This document shows positions 43,244-52,151 of a stretch of 64,000 nucleotides of DNA, piece by piece. Under the pieces are notes generated by a model that was given only the letters and a program-made list of their open reading frames with translations, was not told where the DNA came from and did not search any database. The position numbers and the translations under genes were made by a program. This DNA comes from Leucocoprinus leucothites (lineage: Eukaryota > Basidiomycota > Agaricomycetes > Agaricales > Agaricaceae). Location: NCBI GenBank assembly GCA_013368445.1, contig JAACJO010000015.1:310001-374000 (forward strand). Direction: 5' to 3'. How positions within the stretch are numbered: position 1 is the first letter of the stretch; the number at the start of each line of letters is the position of its first letter.

Positions 43244-45610
43244 TAACTAATGTCATCATGCCAAGAGTGCAGCAAATCTTGGTTCTCACTGATGAGTCGG
43301 AGCCAGACGTGTCATCTGGACCACCACAAAAACTGAACGGATGCGCCGTTCACTCCAGTCTTTCGTATTTACTATAATCCGACCTTCCGCTTTTACTTGC
43401 CGCTTTCATCTTTCGGCGGCATACTGGCCAAATTTCTTCCAACCCCTGCCGCTCTAATGACAGGTGATATGTTCATGCCTGCTAGTGCCCTAGCTATCTA
43501 CTCCTTTCTGACTGCCGGGGAAACGGGGTAATGAACTGGACAACCTCAGCGCGCGGTTCGTTTCCGGACACACAGCCCACTATGACTCTTGCGCTATCTT
43601 AATCAGACGAACTTCTCTCTTCCGGTGCGGTTTTTCTGAGACGACCTCAACAACAGTGCGATCCTGCTGACTACATGACTCGTCACGAGTACTTGGTACA
43701 GAGTTCTGGAATTCGATCTTCGCTCATGATTACCTGTATGATGAGTCACTCACTCCTACCTGCAAGATAGAGGAGGAAAGTGACTTCAATGCACTGAGGA
43801 TCTGTCTCGGACAGTTCGGCTGTCCTGAGTCGGGAGCCGAGTATTTATATCTTGGAATAGGATTTTAGCTGTGCTTTAAGCGCTGACAGGCTGGCAAATA
43901 TATACTCATGCAGTCCACGAGGTGTTCCATGCCGCGTGATTTTCCCTTCCCCGCACTCCCACCTATTGTCCACCACCTCCCCACGCCCCCACCCATCACT
44001 CACCACTAACTGGCTTATAGTGTACTATGCCGACTCCTTCTATTTTCCATGACGACTTTCTGTCGCGTTGGAATACACTTGGACGAGAAAGCTTTCGCAC
44101 CGAGTCTATGAATAACTCCGAAAGGCCTGATTCTAGCAGCAATTGGGTCTACAAGCCTGAACTTGGCGCGATAGTTCACCAAGAGCATTGTTCGACATGT
44201 TACCGTTACATAGCGCATATGAGCAATGCCATGCGTGATCCCATCGACTGTCCTGAATACCATTCTCTAGTCTTGGCTGAAGGGGATAGAGATGTAGAGT
44301 TCCAGCTTGAGTTTGACAGAGGTTGGGACGCAGGGCTTCAGGAGGGTGAAATACGTTTGACAAGCTGCCATACCAAGCTTGACCATGCACTAGCCTCTGT
44401 CTCCGAATATCAGCGCAAATACAACGAGACGCTGGATCAGCTTAAACGAAAGACCAGCGAGCTCGACAGGCTGCAAGCCGCCTATGAAAACCTACAACAA
44501 CAGACATCATTCAATTCAATGCCAACTCGTCAAGGGAACATCGAGGTTGGGATAAGAGCAGGAGCCAATCAGCCCCCTCCATCGGTCGCCGACCCCATAC
44601 CCCCTGTACCCCGACATCCCCCCACAGATGCCAGCGACAATGCGCACATCACACCTTCGGCATTGCCGACCTCACCACAGCATTTTCTAGCCACCTGTTC
44701 GCTCACCTCGTCGACCTTATCCCTACCTGAGGCAGCGGGTCAATCCAAAGCTGTCATAGATATGATTATCGCGCTGGTCACAGAGCTCAACAAGCATCGT
44801 GATATAGTCGAATCGGTAGCAGAAAATTTGGATGGTCTGTCGACCTCACGACCCGAACAGCCTCTATCTTCCCGCATCATTCAAGTTGAATCTGCAGCAG
44901 GAGTTGTCTTGCGACTTGTTCAGATGTACTGGACAAAGATACGCAAAGTAAATCCAAGCTCCCATACCCCAGTTCAGGAATTCCTACTCTCCAGCTTGAC
45001 GATGCCCCAGGCCGAATCCCCGAGCATCAATATACTCCCTGCACCTCTACTACCAGTTGGTCCAGTGTACGTTGATGCATCCGGTATGGGCATTGGTTTT
45101 GTCTTTAAAAACCAATGGCAAATGTGGAGACTCGTTCAGGGATGGATGGAGCCTCAGTACCGGGATATTCAATGGGCAGAAGCCGTTGCCGTAGAACTGG
45201 GCCTCAGACTGATGATACAGGCAGGATATGCGAGACGAGAAATATCCATGCGCTCGGACAACCAAGCGGTTGTTGATGCACTTGCGAAAGGTTCGCCCAT
45301 TGGCGAGTCTGAAGTAACTGAAATCGTATACCAAATCAAAAAGCTATGCCAAGTACACGATATCACCCTCGCGATTAAGTGGATTCCTGGGAAGGAAAAT
45401 CCAGCAGATGCCCCATCTCGCTTTGAAAAACAGAATCCGAATCAGCGATTTCCACACGATATCAGGATCCCCGCTTACCTGCAGGAGTTTGTTGCCCCAG
45501 CCCGCTGTGACGGTGACAGCGGGAGCAGCAGTTGAGGGGAAGATGTATACCCAACTCGTCGCCCAATGCCTGCATCCCTCCCTATCTCCTCCATTCCTTG
45601 TTACTCCCAA
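43238..45610 (+). repeat. Tandem segmental duplication unit 2 (promoter module plus RNase H-like copy 3)
   Basis: Partner of 40,434-42,810, offset by about 2.8 kb. Non-coding sequence is conserved almost as clearly as coding sequence, which shows a recent en-bloc duplication rather than retroposition. Confidence 0.8.
44027..45535 (+). CDS. RNase H-like tandem-family protein, copy 3
   Basis: 502 residues, single exon. Same layout as copy 2: VYKPELGAIVHQEHCSTCYR with YIAHM; FDRGWDAGLQEGE; coiled coil with DQLKRKTSELDRLQAAYENL; linker; RNase H. Catalytic positions are intact: YVDASGMGIGFVF, QWAEAVAVELG, MRSDNQAVVDAL and WIPGKENPADAPSRF. It differs from copy 2 mainly in the linker and the helical block. 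The C-terminus extends about nine residues further (GDSGSSS). Confidence 0.85.
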   Translation: MPTPSIFHDDFLSRWNTLGRESFRTESMNNSERPDSSSNWVYKPELGAIVHQEHCSTCYRYIAHMSNAMRDPIDCPEYHSLVLAEGDRDVEFQLEFDRGWDAGLQEGEIRLTSCHTKLDHALASVSEYQRKYNETLDQLKRKTSELDRLQAAYENLQQQTSFNSMPTRQGNIEVGIRAGANQPPPSVADPIPPVPRHPPTDASDNAHITPSALPTSPQHFLATCSLTSSTLSLPEAAGQSKAVIDMIIALVTELNKHRDIVESVAENLDGLSTSRPEQPLSSRIIQVESAAGVVLRLVQMYWTKIRKVNPSSHTPVQEFLLSSLTMPQAESPSINILPAPLLPVGPVYVDASGMGIGFVFKNQWQMWRLVQGWMEPQYRDIQWAEAVAVELGLRLMIQAGYARREISMRSDNQAVVDALAKGSPIGESEVTEIVYQIKKLCQVHDITLAIKWIPGKENPADAPSRFEKQNPNQRFPHDIRIPAYLQEFVAPARCDGDSGSSS

Positions 45611-46061
45611 ACTCGCGAGTACCCAGTTTGCTCCTTTTCAAAAACCTCGCTGAAGATCACAGTGGAAGACTTGCCGAGGAACGAGGCAAGTGTGATTTCT
45701 TGTGACATGAGTGTCGCATCACGGGGGCTGGCTGTGAGCGCCTGAGCGCCAGCACACTCCTCTCCATTTATCTACTTGCTCGATTATACTCCTGCATTAT
45801 AGCGTCGAGACCTCTGTATTTTAAATTTCCCGCCCTCCTGTATCCTTAAGCACTGAACCCATCTACCTAGGCATCAATAACGCAGACTCAGTCAGCCACA
45901 CATAGTGAGCCGAAGGCAGACCCGGTTTGGGGTGACCCGCCCGCACTCTCCTTCGGCCTCGCAAACAAGGACATCGGCCGCTTATAGCTGCCAATTCCCT
46001 TTCCCTCGCACTCCGTGTGTGGTTGTCTGGGTTACCCTACCCGAAATGAATAGTCACAAGT
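45611..46061. other. Spacer unique to the copy 3-copy 4 junction
   Basis: About 450 bases not found between the other copies. It contains a short stem (GCCGAAGG near 45,908 with CCTTCGGC near 45,951). No gene, tRNA or known element is recognised. It may be an insertion. Confidence 0.35.
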
Positions 46062-46400
46062 AGTTGATCTAGCCGAATGCCGGCCGTTCTCCGAGTCTAG
46101 GCCAACCCATCAAAACATTCTGCTCCTCCCTTTTTATCAGACCGGCCACAATGACTGAATGTTTTCATGTGAACACTCTCCACCTTGTCTCACCTTCTCG
46201 TCTCATCTGTATGACAAGTCGATATAAGTCATAAGACGTCTTCTACGTTCCCCTTCACGAGACGAAGTGAATAACTTAATATCTCACACAGACCCTGACT
46301 TCGGAAGTCAGTAGCATCCAATTTCCGGTCATGCAGAATAGAGAATCGAGGTACAATTACCAGTAAGGCACAAATGTCTTGTATCAAAACATACCTTTTA
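46062..46400. repeat. Duplicated spacer A2, homologous to 42,878-43,243
   Basis: Second copy of spacer A. Here it runs straight into the linker region of RNase H-like copy 4. The roughly 800-bp promoter module and the N-terminal coding module that follow A1 are missing. Confidence 0.6.
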
Positions 46401-47209
46401 AAATCATCGACAGCAAGAACGAAGAAAAGGAGGACAGCAATGCACACACCCTGGCGGAATCCGACGACAATTCGGAGGGTAAAGTGGATTTCGCAGATGA
46501 GGACGCTCATGGTGACCTATTGTCATTGACTGAGGATTCACTCGCCAATGCAATGGACCACCATAGCTCAGCGCCTTCCTCTCCGAATTTAGTTCCGCAA
46601 TTTAACGGTGCCGCTTCATTTATTCCAAATCCAAGTGGCCGATCCAAAAACACGTCTTCGCATACCTCACCTTCGCCGAATGATTCCCAGGCGTCTTTAT
46701 TTTCCTCTGGAATCCAAGACGGCGACTCCTCGACTGCGTCATCGACCGACCACGTTTACGTTGACGCGTCTGACGCAGGGATAGGCTTCTTCTTCGCCAA
46801 TCAATGGGAGGCCTGGAGGTTAAAACCCGGGTGGAAAGTTTTAAAAATCCGTGACATCCAGTGGGCTGAGGCTGCCGCTGTTGACCTGGGTGTTCGGCTT
46901 ATGATCGAAGCTGGTTATGCAGGGAAGGAAATCATCCTTCACTCGGATAACCAACAGGTCGTCAATGCCGTCTGCCAGGTGCATCGTATTGGGCCACAAA
47001 ACGGTCTCGCAGCAGAGGTCGTTCGGAATGTTATTGAACTTTGTCAGGAATTGGATATCCAGTTGAAGGTTGGGTGGATCAATGGGCCGTCCAATCCTGC
47101 AGATCACGCTTCAAGGCTGGAAGTTGGTCTGAAGGAGGAGGCTAGAGTTCCGTATCGTGTGGAGATACCGTCGTATCTGCAGGAGTTTGTTGTTGCTTAT
47201 GAGATGTGA
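46379..47209 (+). pseudogene. RNase H-like tandem-family copy 4, 5'-truncated
   Basis: An open frame of 276 codons containing only the acidic/Ser-rich linker and the RNase H domain. The His/Cys module and coiled coil are absent. The frame opens without an ATG (TTG at 46379); the first ATG is at 46550, giving 219 residues. The RNase H domain itself looks intact: YVDASDAGIGFFF, QWAEAAAVDLG, HSDNQQVV and NPADHASRL. The upstream end is fused to spacer A2, so a deletion removed the promoter and N-terminus. It could be a pseudogene or a stand-alone RNase H with a new start. The RNase H domain most resembles copies 5-7. Confidence 0.65.
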
Positions 47210-47630
47210 AGGACCTATGCACCGGAGTACATTCGGAGAGTGTTGGCTTGCACTTTCCAAAGGTACCCGATGCATGAGGCTATCACCGATTCTTTCTTCT
47301 CAACTTTCTCTGGCCTTTCACGATTTCAAACCCTTAATGTATTCTTAGAATCCGTAGCAAATGTGACATGTCGTTAAACTGATTCGCAATCAGCTCGAAA
47401 CATAGTGCGACTTATTTGGTGATATCGGACTATGTACCACAATCATAAATCCGGATCAGCCACTATCCAGGGAGATACGTCATTACGGACCGCCAGCATG
47501 TAACCGTAAGGCGCCAATCATATCAGGTGTGAACAAGACGAGAATGAGAGTGGGCCGGGCCTTGAGATTTCCCATGACCATAATCAACGACCACTTCACC
47601 TCTCGTTCCCTTGCATAAGTAATCGATACA

Positions 47631-49229
47631 ATGGCTGGATACTATCCCAACACGCATCCGCCATACATAATCCCCCAACATTTCCCATCCCCTCAGGCCG
47701 TACCCTGGCATACAGGGTGGATGTACAATAGCCAAACGTTCAGTACCATCCATAACCCCAAAGACTGTGACGTCTGTAGGACCTACTACATGTGCCACGT
47801 CCTAAATCCACATCCACTATTTCAATCCCCGTCGATATCAAACTCGCTAGGCGCAACGAATGCCTTCCTAGTTACACAACAACCATGGAATTTCGGATTC
47901 CAGCATGGCTTTCAAGAAGGATTCAATGCTGGAATACAGACACTATCCGGTACCGACAATAACCAAGGGAACAATATGCAAGGAAAGAATAAAGAGGGGA
48001 AAGGTGGCGATAGTAAAGCTCCGGTTGAGTTGGTAGAGAAAACTCAAGCAGAGATCGATCGTCTGCGAGATCAGCTCATCGTATTACAACAAACATATGA
48101 TAAGCTGGTACCGCGAGTCTCTCACGCTGCCACTCGAGGTCGAGGGAAGAAGGGCTCTGCGGGGAAAAAATCTAACCTCCGGATTACCTTACCCGAGGTG
48201 GCTGAGCATATAAGGCCGTCGTCTTCGAAGGGTGCCAACAACGACAGTTCCACTGGCATTAGCAACTTGGATCTTGATGAGTCGTTTCATTATATCTATC
48301 AGACCACAACGGCAGACAGCAATAAAATAGACGATCAGGAAATAGATGAAGGATTTAAGGAGGAGGCTGAAAGAGAGGAAACGAGCAACGGATCCGAAGA
48401 ACTTGTGGTTGACAGCAAACCCGCTCGAGTGTCGGACAAGGTGTCTCCCTCCACTTCCAGGTCACGTCGAAAGACTGCACAACTGGACAAAAGGAAAGAT
48501 CCCCCGTTACCTCCTTCCTCTCCACCACAGCCGCAGTCGGAAGTGTTAGGCAGTTCCGTGGGAGAGATTCGAGAGTCGATGGATAGCGCCCATCGTGCTG
48601 AGGAGGAGGCTTTAGCATGGCTCGAGCCGTTACTTTCCGAAGTGGACACGACGCCTCCGGCAGCCCAGACAGAAGTGCAAACCGTTTTTAGCGAGCAGCG
48701 TTCAGAGAGTCAAACTCTCGACATCATTGAGGGCCCAAGTGTTGCTCCATCGGCTTCGCTAGAACATGTCTACGTCAGTGCCTCTGACATTGGTATCGGG
48801 TTCGTGTTCAACGAACAATGGGAAGCATGGAGGTTGAGAAAGGGCTGGCAAAAAGGAGGCTGGAAACAGGGAAAATTTCGTGATTTCCAGTGGACGGAAG
48901 CCGTAGCTGTGGAACTCGGTGTACGAGTGATGATTAAGGCTGGGTATGCGGGGAAGGAGATAACGATATGTTCGGATAATTTGCAAGTCGCTCAAGCATT
49001 TTCAGAAGGAAGAGAGATCGAGGAACCGCCAGCGCAGGAGGTGTTGGATAATACTAAGAGATTGTGTCGTCAACTGAAGATTTCGCTGAAGGTGTTGTGG
49101 AATCAGGGGACGGAAAATCCGGCGGATCAGGTTTCGGTATTGGATGTTGGAAGCGCGACAGCTAGGTTTCCGTGTCATGTAGAGATACCACCGTTTCTTC
49201 AGGACGTGGTCGTGCCGTTTTACCAGTGA
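47631..49229 (+). CDS. RNase H-like tandem-family protein, copy 5, first catalytic Asp lost
   Basis: 532 residues, single exon. N-terminus IHNPKDCDVCRTYYMCHV (H-x4-C-x2-C-x6-H), then HGFQEGFNAGI, a coiled coil ending LIVLQQTYDKL, a basic patch (RGRGKKGSAGKK) unlike its neighbours, an acidic linker and RNase H. The first catalytic position reads VYVSASDIGIGFVF, with Ser (codon AGT, 48777-48779, residue 383) where every other copy has Asp. The last motif reads NPADQVSVL, losing the Arg of DxxSR. QWTEAVAVELG and CSDNLQVA remain. Nuclease activity is probably lost while the frame stays open, so a binding or structural role, or early decay, is possible. Confidence 0.85.
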   Translation: MAGYYPNTHPPYIIPQHFPSPQAVPWHTGWMYNSQTFSTIHNPKDCDVCRTYYMCHVLNPHPLFQSPSISNSLGATNAFLVTQQPWNFGFQHGFQEGFNAGIQTLSGTDNNQGNNMQGKNKEGKGGDSKAPVELVEKTQAEIDRLRDQLIVLQQTYDKLVPRVSHAATRGRGKKGSAGKKSNLRITLPEVAEHIRPSSSKGANNDSSTGISNLDLDESFHYIYQTTTADSNKIDDQEIDEGFKEEAEREETSNGSEELVVDSKPARVSDKVSPSTSRSRRKTAQLDKRKDPPLPPSSPPQPQSEVLGSSVGEIRESMDSAHRAEEEALAWLEPLLSEVDTTPPAAQTEVQTVFSEQRSESQTLDIIEGPSVAPSASLEHVYVSASDIGIGFVFNEQWEAWRLRKGWQKGGWKQGKFRDFQWTEAVAVELGVRVMIKAGYAGKEITICSDNLQVAQAFSEGREIEEPPAQEVLDNTKRLCRQLKISLKVLWNQGTENPADQVSVLDVGSATARFPCHVEIPPFLQDVVVPFYQ

Positions 49230-49876
49230 GCACTGTTTAGCCATTTTGGTGAGATTGCTGTTGTATTTTTGGAAATAATAAATTTAGTGTATGTACCCGT
49301 GTTTTCTCATTTCCTGTTCACATTATCGATATGTGTGCGCACTTGCGTAAAATCTACTTTTTTTCAGGTTACTGTTTGTTAAAAGTGTAGAACTAAAGGC
49401 ACCGCAAAAGAAATGTCGATGGAGTTCGAAATTTCTGGAATTAAAGTTATACTGAAAAGTCTGGAGAGCCAATATATAAACGATGGCCGTCCTTTGTAAA
49501 AGCAACAGTACCCGTAAATTGCTGCCTCAGTATGGAATTAACAAGGGAAACCCAAGCTTATTATAGAGTGCATGAGGCCCATCCATTCCGACGAATACCT
49601 TCAAAAAGCGCGAGAGGCTCTTTTTTCCCAACTTGTCTGTAGGCGATCTCAGGACCGTAATGTCGGTGATATCGGACCTCCGCAATCATGATTTCCGGAT
49701 CAGCCACCGGCCAAGAAGATACGACATTCAGGACAATCAGCATGCAAGGCAGCAATCGTACCTGGTGCGAAGCATGTGAGGGTCGGAGCGAGTGCGGCCT
49801 TGAATATTTTCCATGATCACAATAAGCGATCACCCTCTCGTCCCCCCGCATAAGTAATCAATCGTTAATCAGCCTC

Positions 49877-51448
49877 ATGGCTGGCTACTATTTCAACGCA
49901 TATCCGGCATATACCCCGCCTCTACCTTGGCATGCAGCTTGGATACACAATAACTATACGTTCGGTACCATCCATAACCACCACAATTGTGACATCTGCG
50001 GGACTTACCTGGCTCACGTCCTAAATGAACCACGTCCACAATTGCAATATCCATCGATATCACCCTCGCTAGCGGCAACAAATGTTTTCCCAGCTGCACA
50101 GCAGGGGGACTTCGAACACCAGCATGGCTTTCAAGAAGGTTTCAATGCTGGAGGACGAACCCTATCCTGCGCCGACAGCAATGAAGAGGACCGTTTGAAA
50201 GAAGAGGAGAAAGAGGAGAGAGACTGCGGCACTAAAGTTCAGTCTGAGTTGCTAGAAAAAGCTCAAGCGGAGATCGACCATCTGCGGAATCAGCTCGTTG
50301 CACAAGAAGACGCGTACGATGAGCTGATACAGCGGGTCGCTCTCGCTGCCACTCAGAAGCCAGGGGGGATCGTCTCTGCACTGCCCGCACCTGACCCTCG
50401 CCCGACTGCCTTGCTCGAGGCGGGTGGGTATGCAGTGATGTTGTCATCCGACGACGATAGTACCACTGAAGACTCAGATTCTAATGAGTCGTTTCATTAT
50501 GTCGGTCATTCTAGAATGATGGATAACAACACCAATGATAGTGATCAGAATACGGACGGGGGACTCAAGGAAGAGGCAGAAAGGGAGGCTAGTAACGACT
50601 CAACGCTTATGATTGGCAACCAACTCACTCGAGCTTCGGACGAGGTGTTTCCCTCTACCCCCGGGTCCCGTCCAATTACTCCGCGGCTGGACAAAGAGGA
50701 AGATTCTCCGTCGCCCCCTTCCTCTCCACCACGACCACAGCCGGAAGCACTGGCCAGCTCCGTAGGGGAAGTCCGGGAGTTGATGGATCGTGCGCACCGT
50801 AATGGTGAGGAGGCTTTAGCACAGGTCAAGCTACTGGTTTCCCAAGCACATGCGACACCTCCGGCAGTGCGGACAGAGGTGCATACCGTTCTCCTCACTG
50901 AATGGCGGCGACCTCAAGGTCAAACTTCGAGCTCGTTGTTCGACATCAATATCCAAAGTCTTGTTCCATTACCTCCTCTAGAACATGTATACGTCGATGC
51001 CTCTGACGTTGGTGTTGGGTTCATCTTCAACAAGCAATGGGAAGCATGGAGGTTAAGAAATGGCTGGCGACAAGGAGGTTGGAAACAAGGAAAAATTCGT
51101 GATATCCAGTGGGCGGAAGCTGTAGCAGTGGAACTCGGTGTGCGAGTGATGATTAAGGCTGGGTATGTGGGAAGGGAGATAACTATATGTTCGGACAATA
51201 TGCAAGTCGTTCAAGCATTTTCAGAAGGAAGGTATATTGGAGAGCCTTTAGCACAAGAGGTGTTGGATAATACCGAGAGGTTGTGTCGTCAACCAAAGAT
51301 TCGGTTGAAGGTGTTATGGATTCGGGGCACGAAAAATCCGGCGGATCAGATTTCGAGGTTGAATGTTGGAGATGCCGCGGATAGGTTCCCGTGTCATGCA
51401 GAAATACCTCCTTTTCTTCAGGACGTGGTTGTGCCGTTTTACCAGTGA
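49877..51448 (+). CDS. RNase H-like tandem-family protein, copy 6
   Basis: 523 residues, single exon. Layout: PWHAAWIHNNYTFGTIHNHH, then NCDICGTYLAHV as the His/Cys motif; HGFQEGFNAGG; coiled coil (about 115-150); acidic linker with a single QNTDGGLKEEAERE block; a helical block with VKLLVSQAHATPPAVRTEVH and LLTEWRRP; and RNase H with YVDASDVGVGFIF, QWAEAVAVELG, CSDNMQVVQAF and NPADQISRL. All four acidic positions are kept. The WIPG of other copies is WIRG here. The helical block aligns well with copy 1, tying the dispersed member to this subgroup. Confidence 0.85.
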   Translation: MAGYYFNAYPAYTPPLPWHAAWIHNNYTFGTIHNHHNCDICGTYLAHVLNEPRPQLQYPSISPSLAATNVFPAAQQGDFEHQHGFQEGFNAGGRTLSCADSNEEDRLKEEEKEERDCGTKVQSELLEKAQAEIDHLRNQLVAQEDAYDELIQRVALAATQKPGGIVSALPAPDPRPTALLEAGGYAVMLSSDDDSTTEDSDSNESFHYVGHSRMMDNNTNDSDQNTDGGLKEEAEREASNDSTLMIGNQLTRASDEVFPSTPGSRPITPRLDKEEDSPSPPSSPPRPQPEALASSVGEVRELMDRAHRNGEEALAQVKLLVSQAHATPPAVRTEVHTVLLTEWRRPQGQTSSSLFDINIQSLVPLPPLEHVYVDASDVGVGFIFNKQWEAWRLRNGWRQGGWKQGKIRDIQWAEAVAVELGVRVMIKAGYVGREITICSDNMQVVQAFSEGRYIGEPLAQEVLDNTERLCRQPKIRLKVLWIRGTKNPADQISRLNVGDAADRFPCHAEIPPFLQDVVVPFYQ

Positions 51449-52151
51449 ACCCTGTTTAACCTTTTTTGGTGGGACAGTTGTTATATTTTGGAAATAATAA
51501 ATTGGACATGTCTGTTGTTTTTTTTATTTGCTGTTCGCACGATTAATCTGTATATGTGCTTGTGTAAAGTCTATTTTTTTCCGGTCGCTGTCTTGTTGAA
51601 AGTGTAGAACCAAAGGTGCCGTGAAAGGAATGTTGATGGGATTCGAAATCCTGGAATGAAAGTGTTATTGAAACATCCGTGGAGAGCCGATATACAAACG
51701 ATGACCGGCCAGTGCGAAGTAGCTCTACCTCGTCTCCCGTAAAATAGCGCATCAGTAAGAAATCAATAAGAGAAGCTCGAGCTTACCATCAAATCTCAAA
51801 GGTTCATCCACTCTGATCAAGGCATTCAGAAACGCAAGCCAACACTTTCTGAGGATGAGGCTGGAAATGTTTTCTATTTCAATACGTCTCTAACCTTATT
51901 CTGTTTCAGGGCTGTAATGTCGGTGATATCGGACTTCCGCAATCATGATTGGCGGATCAGTCACCGGCCAAGTAGAAGTGGCGTCGACTCGTTACAAACC
52001 ACCACCAGCGTTGCAAGGCGGCAATCATACCAGGTGCAAACATGTGGGGGGTCGGAGTGAATGCGGCCTTAGTTGTTTTCCAAGATCACAGTCAACGACT
52101 GCTTCAGTGACTTCACCTCTCGTCCCAGGCCTCGTATAAGGAATCAACATC

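Noticed and set aside
45908..45960. Stem GCCGAAGG/CCTTCGGC as a possible structured RNA
   Set aside because: Only eight pairs around a long loop; no second copy or known RNA family signature.
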